From Diplolepis rosae (lineage: Eukaryota; Arthropoda; Insecta; Hymenoptera; Diplolepididae): DNA of 64,000 nt. Location of the stretch: the NCBI GenBank assembly GCA_030998225.1, contig JAPYXD010000420.1, positions 310,001 through 374,000 on the forward strand, given 5' to 3'. This document shows positions 32,555-42,529 of this stretch, piece by piece (the first letter of the stretch is position 1; the number at the start of each line of letters is the position of its first letter). The notes under the pieces were generated by a model. It saw only the letters and a list, made by a program, of their open reading frames with translations. It did not search any database and had not been told where the DNA came from. A program made the position numbers and the translations under genes.

Positions 32555-34215
32555 ATATTTTTTTTTTTTGAGAAAAAGAGAAATGCTTTATGCACCGTCA
32601 AGGGGACTCCGTGCCCCCCTGGTGTGTGGGACTCTGCTGCTCGCGCAGCCCTACCCACTAAAACTCCCTCCCTGTCTCTAGGCCGTGGAATCCTACCCCG
32701 GAACCACCGTTAGGCATTACTTCAGGGTAGGGACCATCTTAAGGCGATGTTAGCCTCTCCTCCTTGCTTCTTCTTCTGTTTGCTGGCGTAGCAAGTCCAG
32801 GTTCTCTCCCATAGCGGTCATTCTAAGGCTTCCTATTCCGGGCTGCCTCCCGAAAGGCCGCACAGCGCATAGTCCCCGGTATATGGTCATTCCGGGGCTT
32901 TTCCTCCCTTGTGGCACAGAGGAAGCACCTCGGCTTCCCGGTGCAGGAACCTGCAAGATGCCCCTCCTCGTCGCATCTCCAGCAGCACCTGCTGCGGTCT
33001 GGCCCTTGGCAGTTTGCCGCTATGTGGCCAAAGCCAAGGCAGCGTAAGTACCGGTTCACCTCCTTTTTCCTGTGAACTTTGCAGGAGACCCATCCGATCT
33101 TGATGTGAGCCCCCTTGAGCAGCTTCAGCGCCATTGCCTCCTCCAGAAGCACATACGCCTTCCGTTTTGCTCTATAGGGTGTCTTACTCAAAGACACCCT
33201 TATCTCCAGCTCCGATCCTTGGTCAAAGTAGCTCCTGACGGCATCCTCGACGTCTTCCGCTCCAATGATTGCTTCCAGGTCAACCTCGATCCTGGGGATG
33301 AGATGGCGGACCGTCCCCCTGGCTCCAACTGCCTCTTTAAAGGCAGTGTCCAGTCTCCCTCTGCCTTTAGTGGAACATTTCAGTTCCAACAGCAAGTCCT
33401 TGGAGTGTGTCTCCCTGATTCCTTGGACTGTGGCGCCCAGCTCGTCAGGGTTGACGCGCTTCTTGAGCTCGCGCAGGATTGAGGCGTATCTCATCCCCAC
33501 CGCGGGTTTGATGAGCACCGCTTCTGGGCGCGCACCGCGATGTTTCTCCGGCTTTTTGGAAGGCTTTTTTTCTTTCCTTTTCCGGAGGTCCTTCTTCTTG
33601 GGGACTTCGACCCACTCCTCTTCTTTATTGGAGGCTTTAGGTCTCTTCTCCGCTGGTTTTTTCACCTCAGGCATCTCCGGGCTCGCAGTCGGCTCTCTAG
33701 CCCGCTTGCGCGTGTCCGGAGTGGACCTCGCAGCTGGCTGTGGGAGGGTTTGGCTTCCCTCGTCCACGACTCCCTTTCGTTTTGGCGATCTTACCTCCTT
33801 CATCTTTTGTACCATGAGGCCTCTCATCAGGTACTCGAAGGAGTCGAGGTAGCAGACCGTATCCTCTATATCATACCGCAGCACCCCGAGCTCCTCCTTC
33901 GCCTCCTGTATACCGTCCCTGATAGGGAGGTGCATATTCTTCTTATCGGTCTCGAATGCATCCAGCGTCTCCTCCGTCACGTCCAAATCACCTCCAAATA
34001 ACTCCTCACACATTGTTTGATTTAAGTTTAACATCTCCATAATTCATCCCACGAGTAGCTAGGGAAGTATTCGGTCCGCCACTGCAGAGCCCCGCATGCA
34101 GGGGTAAGGCCTCAATACTCTAGGAGGTGGCCTGGTTTCCTAGAGACACCATGTGAGACACCACTCCCTGGTGCCATGCAGCCCTCGGCACGGTAGTTAA
34201 CACCTTGACTTGGGG
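32555..34215 (-). mobile_element. R1-type non-LTR copy with intact ORF1 and no ORF2 (copy A)
   Basis: Reading down from 34215: 5' leader (CTCCTAGAGTATTGAGGCC), ORF1 34040-32823, a 100 bp spacer, 3' UTR with CCTAACGGTGGTTCCGGGG and GGGGGGCACGGAGTCCCC, and a poly-A/TA tail (32545-32575). An (ATA)n run (34218-34256) lies at the 5' side. ORF2 (endonuclease and reverse transcriptase) is completely missing although both ends are present. Confidence 0.8.
32823..34040 (-). CDS. ORF1 gag-like nucleic-acid-binding protein of an R1-type non-LTR retrotransposon
   Basis: 405 codons, uninterrupted, ATG 34040. Order: acidic N-terminus (MCEELFGGDLDVTEETLDAF), Lys/Arg-rich low-complexity linker (about residues 85-180, EEEWVEVPKKKDLRKRKEKK), conserved domain (SILRELKKRVNPDELGATVQ to EAVGARGTVRHLIPRIEV), and three CCHC-type zinc knuckles near residues 335-385 (CLGFGHIAANC, CCWRCDEEGHLAGSC, CFLC..). 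This is the usual ORF1 of R1/I-clade elements: it binds the element RNA and forms the particle that enters the nucleus. Full length and stop-free, so the copy is young or selected. No ORF2 follows; the 3' UTR starts about 100 bp on. Frames on the plus strand here are shadows. Confidence 0.85.
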   Translation of the reverse strand: MEMLNLNQTMCEELFGGDLDVTEETLDAFETDKKNMHLPIRDGIQEAKEELGVLRYDIEDTVCYLDSFEYLMRGLMVQKMKEVRSPKRKGVVDEGSQTLPQPAARSTPDTRKRAREPTASPEMPEVKKPAEKRPKASNKEEEWVEVPKKKDLRKRKEKKPSKKPEKHRGARPEAVLIKPAVGMRYASILRELKKRVNPDELGATVQGIRETHSKDLLLELKCSTKGRGRLDTAFKEAVGARGTVRHLIPRIEVDLEAIIGAEDVEDAVRSYFDQGSELEIRVSLSKTPYRAKRKAYVLLEEAMALKLLKGAHIKIGWVSCKVHRKKEVNRYLRCLGFGHIAANCQGPDRSRCCWRCDEEGHLAGSCTGKPRCFLCATREEKPRNDHIPGTMRCAAFREAARNRKP

Positions 34216-34217
34216 AG

Positions 34218-34256
34218 TGTAATAATAATAATAATGATGATAATAATAATAATAGA
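34218..34256. repeat. (ATA/TAA)n microsatellite
   Basis: Continuous AATAATGATGATAATAAT units against the 5' end of the R1-type copy. Confidence 0.9.
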
Positions 34257-34354
34257 TATCAAAGCGCATTCCAATCTGAACATTCTTTCGAAAGCTATCG
34301 TGTCTACAGACAGTAAAAATGACGGTGATAGACAAATAAGATTTTTAAAAAACT

Positions 34355-34665
34355 CGCAGAAGATCGAAACCAAGGCAAGATCAGTCCTGCGAGCATTTTA
34401 AGCGAGTCTCGTAATTACCCGAATTGTGTGCATTGACGCATATACTATTTTATGTGACTTCAGCGCATTTACGAGTTTTTCTGCGTACACTCGAATCCAA
34501 TCTAGTATACGCAGAATTTTCCAATCGAATTTTCGGTAATAGATTAATTCACACGAGTCGCAGTCAATACATGAGTGGTTCGGAGAGTATCGTAATACAC
34601 AACATTGTGCTACTCTCAACCTTCGCATAAAAACGCGTAAATGCGCCGGAGTCACATAGAAATAT
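34355..34665. repeat. Dispersed repeat with GAAGCCGAGGC-type flank, copy 3, with inverted ends
   Basis: TATGTGACTTCAGCGCATTT at 34452 is inverted at 34645-34663 (AAATGCGCCGGAGTCACATA), enclosing a block CGTAATACACAACATT also found at 6696. Likely a ~215 bp MITE inside an older repeat. Confidence 0.7.
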
Positions 34666-34689
34666 TTTTGGTACACCGACCATTTTTTT

Positions 34690-35011
34690 GTAATTTAAAC
34701 TAAATTTAAGTAGTCAAAAAAGATGTAATCAACAAAACAATTTCACTGTGATGACTGTTTTTTTTTCAGTGTGTCCGCTAGAGAACACTGAGAGTATAAT
34801 AAATCCACGTAGCTAAAACTTTTCTTATTGGATTGAACCTGTTAAAATTTGTGGTTTTTTTTATATTTTTAGGAAGGTTACTGAAAGTAAAAATGCTGTA
34901 TTAATAAATCAATCAACCGTTGATTTTTCAATTTTTTTAAAGAATATTTTCTTGATACATAAGTTTTATTTCTGGAATTAATGTTCAATTTCTGTGTTAT
35001 TTTACTAACAG
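34690..35011. other. Intergenic or intron, no feature recognised
   Basis: AT-rich, ending in the acceptor-like TTTTACTAACAG before the exon at 35012. Confidence 0.35.
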
Positions 35012-35214
35012 TTCAGAAATAGGATACGCGGGTTCGCCGCCTCGAGCATTGTTAACCAGAGGATGCAGCATAAATTCAACGGACAGACCGTTTCATCCCA
35101 GCGAATGGGTGGACGTGAATCTTGAAGTACCAAACACACCCGGGGCAATCTCTGTTCTAACCAATATAACAGATGATATTAGCCTATATGCAAAAGCTAC
35201 TACAACGTCCAGTT
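35012..35214 (+). CDS. Host-like internal exon A
   Basis: Begins after an acceptor (TTATTTTACTAACAG) and ends at a donor (GTAAGTCC at 35215). The 67-codon frame SEIGYAGSPPRALLTRGCSI, then NSTDRPFHPSEWVDVNLEVP and ...NITDDISLYAKATTTSS is stop-free, GC-richer than its flanks and has balanced codon use. It ends with one base of a split codon; exon B supplies the other two (T plus GT, Cys), so the phases match. No mobile-element motif. I do not recognise the protein; the upstream exons are not found in the window. Confidence 0.55.
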
Positions 35215-35719
35215 GTAAGTCCTTAGAAATACATTCATATTTCGTTCCATTTTAGAAAAATGCGGCTACAATGCCAAAACAGATTCGGTGATACTCTACA
35301 GTTTCAAAACATGTTTAGTTGAATCCGGATTAAGTGAAATTCATAAAAATTTTTTGGAATGAATTTATAACTATATATAATGTTTAAGATATTCTACCAG
35401 AAATTAATTCTATAACATCATGCATTTCAAAATTTAATTTACTCTAATATCAAGCGTGGTAATTAGTAATTAAATTAAGGGAAATAGCTGATAAAAATAA
35501 CGTTTGGAATGAAATTTAGAAAATAACTAATGAGCATGTATTTTTACAATAAAATCCAATCAGGTAAAATAAATTAAAATAATGCAAAAATTATAAATTT
35601 TTACATGAAAAATATTACGAATGTCACATTATTGTTTTGTGTTGTAATTTATTTACTTTCATAGTAAAAATATAGTTTAACCATGGATTTTTCTGCTTTT
35701 GAATATTTTATTATGACAG

Positions 35720-36000
35720 GTCCAGATTTAAAAGAGAGTGTGACGCCTGTTCCTCCTCCGAGAAAAAGAAAAAGAGGTCGACCTCTATCACCCAAACCAG
35801 ATGGTGTCACTGAAAATCATCGGCATGTAATGCCTCCCACGCCAAACGATGAACCTCTATACTCTTCGATGCAGACACCAAAGTCTACGAGCAATTATTT
35901 AGATTCTGAAAGCTGTAAAACTGATTCGAGGAGAACGTTTCGATCATTGGAGGATTGGAAAAATGAGGTTAAAAAATTAAAAGAAGTTTATGAACATGAG
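35720..36000 (+). CDS. Host-like internal exon B (proline-rich, AT-hook-like)
   Basis: Acceptor TTTTATTATGACAG before 35720, donor GTAAGA at 36001. Encodes PDLKESVTPVPPPRKRKRGR followed by PLSPKPDGVTEN, a Ser/Pro/Thr-rich stretch (MPPTPNDEPLYSSMQTPKST) and a helical tail RSLEDWKNEVKKLKEVYEHE. PVPPPRKRKR fits an SH3-ligand core next to a nuclear-localisation or AT-hook-like basic patch; both are inferences. It starts in phase 1 matching exon A, and ends in phase 0 matching the exon at 58202. The intron to A is 505 bp. An ATG at 35683 lies in the intron before the acceptor and is probably not a start. Confidence 0.55.
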
Positions 36001-37080
36001 GTAAGAAAAATCTTAAGAGAAAAATATTAAACGTATCTAAACTTGAAAATTTAGATTATTCCAAGAACTGGGTTTTTAAAGATTTAATTTCACACATCAT
36101 ACACTCAGAAAAATATTTGGTTGACTCAATCAAAATTTGATTGAATTCTATATATATATTATGTTGGCATTGTTTACAACAAAACGTAGGGAGATATACA
36201 TTGTAGGATAAAAAGTTGTACCAGACTCTCAGGCAAAGATGCATCTCCGAACTGGGCTCGAGACTACCAGACAATCTAGCAAAAGAAGATGCGAATTTTG
36301 CCGATCAGTTTGGCAATTTTATTCCGAGAAAAATAAAAAAAATATGTCAGAAGTTAGCAGCATTTTTCATTCTATTTGACTAAATTTATTTTGTTCATAA
36401 TAACCCACTGAACTTGCCTTTTATCAATTATAACTTATCTTACACGCTATACATACAACGACGCTTACAAGTATTATACTATGTCGCACGCAATTCACGC
36501 TGTTGATCGTAGATTGTTGAATCGTTATATACTAACCAGATAAAAGTATCACCACTTGTGAGAAATAAACAGTGCTAGATAAAAAAAAAATGTAACCCTG
36601 AGCTTGATAAAAATTTTTGAAAGCCTTACAAATTTTTGTTTAACAAAACATGACTTTCATTTTGAATTGTAACATTATTTATTTATTGAAAAATTGAATG
36701 ATTTACTTATTTAACACTGTATTACAGTGTAATTATTATGATTGAAAAATCGCTAGAAAAAATGATTTTGAAAATATAATTGCTCTTGAACACATATTTC
36801 AAGAGGAAAGTGTTTATTTCAACATGAAAATCATTTTTAAAAAAAGGGCTTTAAATAAAAATTACTGATGTTAGTCAAGATTTTATGCAGATTTAAAGTC
36901 GATCGATGGAATTTATTTAATAATTTTTGAAGACTTCACGATCTTAGATTATAAATTATGTTCTTATTTTAATATCTATTGCTTAAAGTCGAACATTCAA
37001 ATACATTTAATATAAAGATAGCTGCAATGGTAAAATAAAAATTCATTTTATGACATAAGCATAAGAAGTCTAACTATTAG
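36001..37080. other. Proximal part of the large intron, no feature recognised
   Basis: AT-rich, no ORF with motif and no clear repeat partner. If exon C belongs to the same gene this starts a ~22 kb intron. Confidence 0.35.
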
Positions 37081-37081
37081 A

Positions 37082-37480
37082 TGCGCAACTAAGTTACCGC
37101 TGTTTGTCAGTAGATAGCTCCAGCAGTAAGTGCTGGTCGATTTTGACTTATCTGAAACGTCATAAAACAAGCTTAGACATATGGTAAACAAACCGTTTTG
37201 ACACATTAGTGATTTTGTTTTGGCGTCATATACTTTTGGTTGTGTAAAAATGTCTGATTTTGTGCCAAATAATCGTCATTTGCGAGAAATGATGATTTTC
37301 TTATTTTATTCGAATAATACGGCGGCTGAAGCGCATTGAGAGCTCCAAAAAGTTTACGGAGATGCTGCTGTAAGTGAAACAACGGGTCATGATTAGTTCC
37401 ATTGCTTCAAAGACGGTGATTTCGATGTTGGCGACCGTCCGCGTGCAGGAAGGCTAAAAACCTTCGAAGACGCTGATGTA
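37082..37480 (+). pseudogene. Mariner 5' fragment: terminal repeat and transposase N-terminus
   Basis: Terminal sequence GCAACTAAGTTACCGCTGTT at 37085, leader, ATG 37250: MSDFVPNNRHLREMMIFLFY, then AAEAH followed by a TGA, ELQKVYGDAAVSETT and FKDGDFDVGDRPRAG, breaking off after KTFEDAD. This is HTH1 and the linker of a DD34D mariner; the catalytic domain is absent. A third mariner lineage in the window. Confidence 0.75.
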
Positions 37481-37484
37481 ACCA

Positions 37485-38510
37485 CCACTGGGGAACGGTA
37501 TCGAACCGAACACAGCGTGTTTCTAGATTCTGCCCTAGGATCAAACATGGTACCAAAATGTCAAATTTTAAATGTCTGTACTCTACACATTAATTCGAAA
37601 AATCCAAACTATCAACATTCAGAAAAATATTCACAAATTTCATTAAAATATGATATACATTGATTTTCAAGAATTTTCTTGCAAGAAGCTGCACATTTTT
37701 AAAATTTCACAATTATTTTGTATATTTCACTATATTATAACAATGCATATTCATATTGCCACAAATCGGAAAGTTAACTTAGTTCACTTTTCTCATTAAT
37801 ATTTCCTTAAGTGTACATTAAATAGAAAATTAATTATTATTTTTAATTTTTAATCAAATATTTATAATATTTCCAATTCATATTTCTAGTCAAGGGATCT
37901 AGAAAACTCACAAGGAAACCCTTCCCAAAATCGGCTATTCATAATGTTAGAATTCTCTCCTGTAAATAATTATTCAATTATTTAATCAATTCTGAGCGGA
38001 ATCTAACAAGATAAGCATATTAAGTGATTGAAGATTTTGTAATTTTTTTATAAGAAAGATTGTAATTAGGTCAATAACATTTCTAAAAATATCTTAATTA
38101 GTTAGCAAAATACTATAAAGACTTACCTTTAAACTGTGATTAAACAGTTTCTAAAATGTTAATTATTTTAAGAGTTATTAACATTATTAAAAAAAACGAA
38201 ATTTGACGTCTTTTGTAGTATATTTAAAAAAAATTAATATCTTGCTTTCAACTTGGGCTTATTGTAAGCAAAATCCTACCAACTTTCATTCTTACAAAAG
38301 GAAAATTTATTTAACCTTTTATTATAAAAATTAAGTCACTTTATCAATAGCTGAAACAACAGGTGAACCTATAATTTCCGATTAAAGTATCTGTATAAAA
38401 GAATGGTTTGAATATTTAATGAAAGCATAAATTATATCTGAATTCGCATACAAACTTGCTCTTTGAGATTTATTTGATTGGAAGTTAATTCGGCAAACCA
38501 TTACTATAAA
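37485..38510. other. No gene recognised
   Basis: AT-rich intron-like DNA. Confidence 0.35.
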
Positions 38511-38563
38511 GCAGAGTTGGAAATAATGCATTACATTTTTAATGCATCATTATTTTCATCACC

Positions 38564-38818
38564 CATTAGTTCATTGATGGGTGATGGAATTAAGATCCAT
38601 TACTCATCAAAAAAGTGATGGGTGATGGATATGAGTTCCATTGGTCATCAAAAAAGTAATATATGATGGATAAGAGTTCCATTAATCATCAAAAAAAGTC
38701 ATGGGTGATGGATATGAGTTCAATTAATCATCAAAAAAGTAATGGGTGATGGATATAAGTTCCATTAGTCATTAAAAAAGTGATGGGTGATGGATATGAG
38801 TTCCATTAATCATTATTC
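38564..38818 (+). repeat. 41 bp tandem array, six units (left subterminal)
   Basis: CATCAAAAAAG starts at 38605, 38646, 38687, 38729, 38770 and 38811: a 41 bp period. Unit core GGGTGATGGATATGAGTTCC. Confidence 0.9.
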
Positions 38819-39330
38819 GGGGAGAATAGATTGAGAATTGATCAACATTTCTCAATTACGAGTGCGGAAAGCCACAGGACTTGCGGCGTGCAACCCACAC
38901 ACTAAACCTCATCACCACGACCGACACTGCCAAGGCCATTGCACAATCCTTGGATCTTTCAGAAACCCATGAAATTGTGATGATCAAATGTAACTCTTTA
39001 TGGAAAAGTTTGCATTCACCCAAGAAAAACGAGGCGTTGAGAAATCATCTGGGCGTAGCGTTAAAGAGGCCAGTAATAAAGCTTCGATGTTCTCTAGCAG
39101 CTGGTTTCTGTAAGGACAAACTGTCAAATAGTAGTGGTGGACGATGAGTGGGATTTCGGGGACGATCCAACGATTCTGGAAAATTTGCAACCTATCATCA
39201 ACCACGCTACATCGGATATGGAATGAATGCGCTACTTGGAAGATCCTGATCCATCATTAAAGATACTTCAAGAATTTAGGTTTCGTGAAATATAAAAATG
39301 GCTAATATTTAGATGGTAAATAATTATAGG

Positions 39331-39469
39331 ACCGAAAAAAGTTTGAAAGCGTGCATCTTGCATGTGTCAGGAGGAATCGAACCTCCGAATATACATGCCT
39401 ATCCGGGGACTTACTGTGATAATCGCACCAAGCCAACACCGCTTACAGCATTTCAAACAATTTTTCGGT
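39331..39469 (-). mobile_element. 139 bp MITE carrying a tRNA-like B-box/T-arm
   Basis: Ends ACCGAAAAAAGTTTGAAA and, inverted, ACCGAAAAATTGTTTGAAA. Inside, on the minus strand, GGAGG-TTCGATT-CCTCC forms a perfect T-arm, preceded 40-odd bases upstream by an A-box-like TTGGCTTGGTGCGATTA. The acceptor and D stems do not pair well, so it is not a functional tRNA gene. Confidence 0.65.
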
Positions 39470-39498
39470 ATATTTCACTTTAGTTTAGCCGTTTGTAT

Positions 39499-39792
39499 TA
39501 ATTAAATTGAAATTGGGACTTAAAGTGACATCTATTAGGTTTAATTGCAAACACTTTCGTGAATCGACAATCTTAGATGGTAAATTACCTAATACCTAAA
39601 TAACTAAATAACCTAAATACCAATAACTATCATCCTCTAAACATCTAGTGGTGAAGGAATATGAAATTGGGATGTGACAAACATAATTTAGAAACTTTTA
39701 GGTAATTTACCATCTAAGATTGTCGATTCACGGAAGTGTTTGCAATTAAACCTAATAGATGTCACTTCAAGTCCCAATTTCAATTTAATTAA
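39499..39792. mobile_element. Palindromic MITE, ~90 bp arms
   Basis: Left arm 39499-39588 (AAATTGAAATTGGGACTTAA, GACATCTATTAGGTTTAATT, GATTGTCG complement) and right arm 39697-39792 are inverted copies with few differences; the spacer holds AACTAAATAACCTAAATACC. Inserted in the hAT transposase remnant. Confidence 0.85.
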
Positions 39793-40109
39793 CTTCAAGA
39801 ATATCCCCTTATGCATTAGGTGTTTAGAAAATTCAATACACCGCTACCTCCGTCCACTCCAGCAGAACGTCTTTTAAGTTACGCATCGATGATGAAAGTA
39901 TCAGAATTCAATCGCTTGACTGACAAAAATGTTGAGCAAAGACTATTGGCGAAAGCCAATGCCTCAAAACTATACGAGTAAATCACTTCCTATTGTAACT
40001 CAGTTAGGATTGGAATAAATTGTTTTCAAAATAGTTTTTCAATATCTTGTTCAAAATATTATGCTCAAAATCATTTTTCGACTTCAATGCATTTTTCTGA
40101 ATTTCCACC

Positions 40110-40545
40110 TCTACTCATACCACCATAGATACTCATAGATACCCACAAACATACCCACACACCCATATATCCCCAGAGACATAGATCCATGAATCCATAA
40201 ACACCTAGACCGTCAACACACTCATAGACACCAATTAACTCCCACAGCCATCCATAGACACCCATACACCCCCAGACACCCATAGACACCTATAAGCGCC
40301 CATAGCGATCTATAACCACCCATAAACTCTCACAGACACCCATGACACGCATAAGCTCCCATAGCCATAGACACCCATATACTCCCAGACACCCATAGAC
40401 ATCCATAAACATCCATCGCCATCTATTGATACCCATAGTCACCCATATTCTGTATAGGCACCTATAACACGCATAAACTCTAATAGCTATCCATAGTCAC
40501 CCATAGACACCCATAAACCCCCAGCCACCTGTTACACCCAAATTC
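40110..40545 (+). repeat. CCATAGACACCCATA minisatellite
   Basis: Irregular 12-18 bp variants of CATAGACACCCATA cover the segment. The minus-strand Gly/Trp/Tyr-rich ORF over it is a translation of the repeat. Confidence 0.85.
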
Positions 40546-40639
40546 ACCCAGATACGAATGGAGAAATCTTGAATTCTTAGTTTTGTCTACATTTGTCCAG
40601 ACGATATTATAGTAAAATCAAGAATTTTTTTTTCATGAT

Positions 40640-40850
40640 TAATGAAACTCATATCGCTTTCACATTACTTTTTTTAATGATTAATGAAACTCATATCCAT
40701 CACCCATTCACTTTTTGATGGATGATGGAACTCACGTCCTTCACCCATTACTTTTGAATGGTTAATGGAACTCACATTCATCGCCCATTACTTTTTTAAT
40801 GTTTAAAGGAACTCACATCCGTCACACATTACTTTTTAATGATCAATGAA
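40640..40850 (-). repeat. 41-42 bp tandem array (right subterminal, inverted to the left one)
   Basis: ATTAATGAAACTCATATCCA and CACCCATTACTTTT units are the complement of the left array, five diverged units. Confidence 0.85.
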
Positions 40851-41068
40851 AATTATAAATTTATAAAAGACGTTACATTTTTGCATGACATTTTAAGTAT
40901 ATAGGTATAAATGTAGGGTTTGAATATTTAAGAAATACATAAAGTATACCTGAATTAGCACAAGAAATCACACAATAACTTACATTGGTATGAAGTAAAA
41001 TTGACAAATATCATAATAATAAAATACTTTGAAAAAACTCTCAAAATACGTAACATCTTATGATATTA

Positions 41069-41830
41069 TCAGGTGTACAAATAAGTTTCCGCTGTTATTT
41101 TATCAAAAATTGGGCATTTATTGTATAAGAACGGAACTTTATGTTTTATTCGAAGTATACGGATACCAGGTCGGAAGAATGCTTCATCTTTTGAGGATAT
41201 CCACGAATCAACCAAATTTTTGGTAGTTTTACATGATGTGAAATGCTGCTCAGACAGGCCATGCATCATCGATCAAAATAAGTGGAAATCAAAAGGAGCA
41301 ATGTCTGGTAAATACGGTGGGTGGGGTAAAACTTCCCACTTGAGTGTTTCTAAATAGGTTTTGAACGGCGCCGCAACATATGGACGAGCATTATCATGCA
41401 GGAGAATAACTTTGTCGTGTATGAAGTAGTAGTGGGTGCGCTTTTCCTCAAGTGCTCGACTCAATCTCATCAATTGTGTTCAGTAAACAACCCCAGTAAT
41501 TGTTTCGTTCGGTTTGAGTAACTCATAATACACGACACCAAGCTGATTCCACCAAATACACAACAAGAGTTTTATCCCATGAATATTTGGCTTAGCTGTA
41601 GATGTTGAAGCATGGCCAGGTGGTCACAATGATTTCTTCCTTTTCGGGTCATCATAGTGAAACCATTTTTCATGACCAGTGACTGTACGGTGCAGAAAAC
41701 CCTTTCGTTATGCCTGGCAAGCAGCATTTCACATGTGAAAAATCGGCGTTCAACGTTTCTTGGCGTCAGTTCATATGGAACCCAAATTTCTCGTTTTTAA
41801 ATCATTCCCAATGATTTTAAACGATGTAAA
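41069..41830 (-). pseudogene. Mariner (DD34D) copy, N-terminally truncated, several frameshifts
   Basis: Begins at the right-end repeat TCAGGTGTACAAATAAGTTT preceded by TA. Minus frames give KDEAFFRPGIRI (a 40 bp deletion follows), FDFHLF and LPDIAPFD (third acid), LLHDNARPYVAAP (second acid), YYELLKPNETITG, then near 41820 KSLGMI and NVERRFFTCEMLL. Same lineage as 7942-8719 and breaks off near the same place (LKSLGM), at a junction with the gypsy fragment. Confidence 0.8.
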
Positions 41831-42055
41831 ATTTTTGAACAATTTTTAGGCTTAGCAGGATGTTATGGACGATTTATTGATGGTTTCTTAAAAAATTGCA
41901 CTCGCGAACACTGAAGAGAAAGAGAGGCAAAGTGGTCTCGGTTGGTGTGCTAGACGACAAAAAGCGTTAATGTCAATTCAATATTGTCCGGTATTTTCAG
42001 ACCACTTGCCAAAATAAAGTAAATAAACCAAACTTACTATGACTTCTCAAAAAAA

Positions 42056-42529
42056 ATGTTTTCCAAGAAAAATGTTACAAAAAATAAACAAGAAAACTCT
42101 GAAAATGAGGTAAAACCTCCAAAACGAAGAAACTTGAATCCAGTAATCGTACCAGACGACGTAGATCATTTTAGCGAAATTTCGGAAGCACAAATATCAA
42201 ATATTGACTCAAAAATCCCAGAATTTTTTCAGGAATTTCTTAGTGAAGAATTATTTTGTGAGATTGGTAAGAATATTTTAAAATACACAATTGTATTCAA
42301 AAATCGGGCATCAAGACTTATTTTTATGACAATATTATTATTAAGTCCAGTATTTTCCAAAAAATACGAAAATTTATCATGGAAAACTAGTACTACTAGA
42401 GCTCAAAAGAAAAGACAACAAGAAAAAGCAAAAAAGTTAAATCAAGAAAAATTTGACGAAAATTTTTCTGCTAAACCTCTTATGAAAAAACCACGAGGTA
42501 GATCAAGAAAAAATCTACTTGAAATTTGA
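42056..42529 (+). CDS. Charged open segment of the gypsy pol linker
   Basis: 157 codons without stop, part of the gypsy remnant: MFSKKNVTKNKQENSENEVK, PPKRRNLNPVIVPDDVDHFS, then a short hydrophobic segment (LIFMTILLLSPVF) and a Lys/Arg-rich end RGRSRKNLLEI. After TGA a one-base shift lets the same style of sequence continue to 42940. Comparable acidic/basic inserts occur between RNase H and integrase in some insect gypsy elements (known in general; not verified here). Alternative: a fragment of an unrelated host nuclear protein. Confidence 0.4.
   Translation: MFSKKNVTKNKQENSENEVKPPKRRNLNPVIVPDDVDHFSEISEAQISNIDSKIPEFFQEFLSEELFCEIGKNILKYTIVFKNRASRLIFMTILLLSPVFSKKYENLSWKTSTTRAQKKRQQEKAKKLNQEKFDENFSAKPLMKKPRGRSRKNLLEI

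Larger units (their letters stand above)
38868..39981 (+). pseudogene. hAT transposase, decayed
   Basis: N-terminal piece at 38868-39147: TGLAACNPHT-like frame and, in frame, THTLNLITTTDTAKAIAQSL followed by IVMIKCNSLWKSLHSPKK, the block after the DDE core of hAT proteins of the CAAHTLNL type. Then GDDEWDFGDDPTILENLQPI about 39147-39223 with frameshifts. C-terminal dimerisation block at 39824-39981: FRKFNTPLPPSTPAERLLSY, FNRLTDKNVEQRLLAKANAS, ending TAA. It is interrupted by MITEs at 39331-39469 and 39499-39792. RW signature and many core residues are lost. Confidence 0.7.
38512..40870 (+). mobile_element. hAT element remnant with inverted subterminal tandem arrays
   Basis: Left end CAGAGTTGGAAATAATGCAT is hAT-like. 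A 41 bp tandem array (38564-38818, GTGATGGGTGATGGATATGA plus GTTCCATTAATCATCAAAAAA) near the left end is repeated in reverse near the right end (40640-40850). The interior carries a decayed hAT transposase and two nested MITEs plus a minisatellite. The right terminus was not found. Confidence 0.7.

Noticed and set aside
33072..34001. Long plus-strand ORFs (136-195 codons)
   Set aside because: Antisense shadows of the GC-rich R1-type ORF1, which has recognisable zinc knuckles on the minus strand.
39361..39440. Functional tRNA gene on the minus strand
   Set aside because: Only the T-arm folds well; the D stem and a 7 bp acceptor stem cannot be formed without mismatches.
40071..40289. Gly/Trp/Tyr-rich ORF on the minus strand
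   Set aside because: It is a translation of the CCATAGACACCCATA minisatellite; low complexity with no start context.
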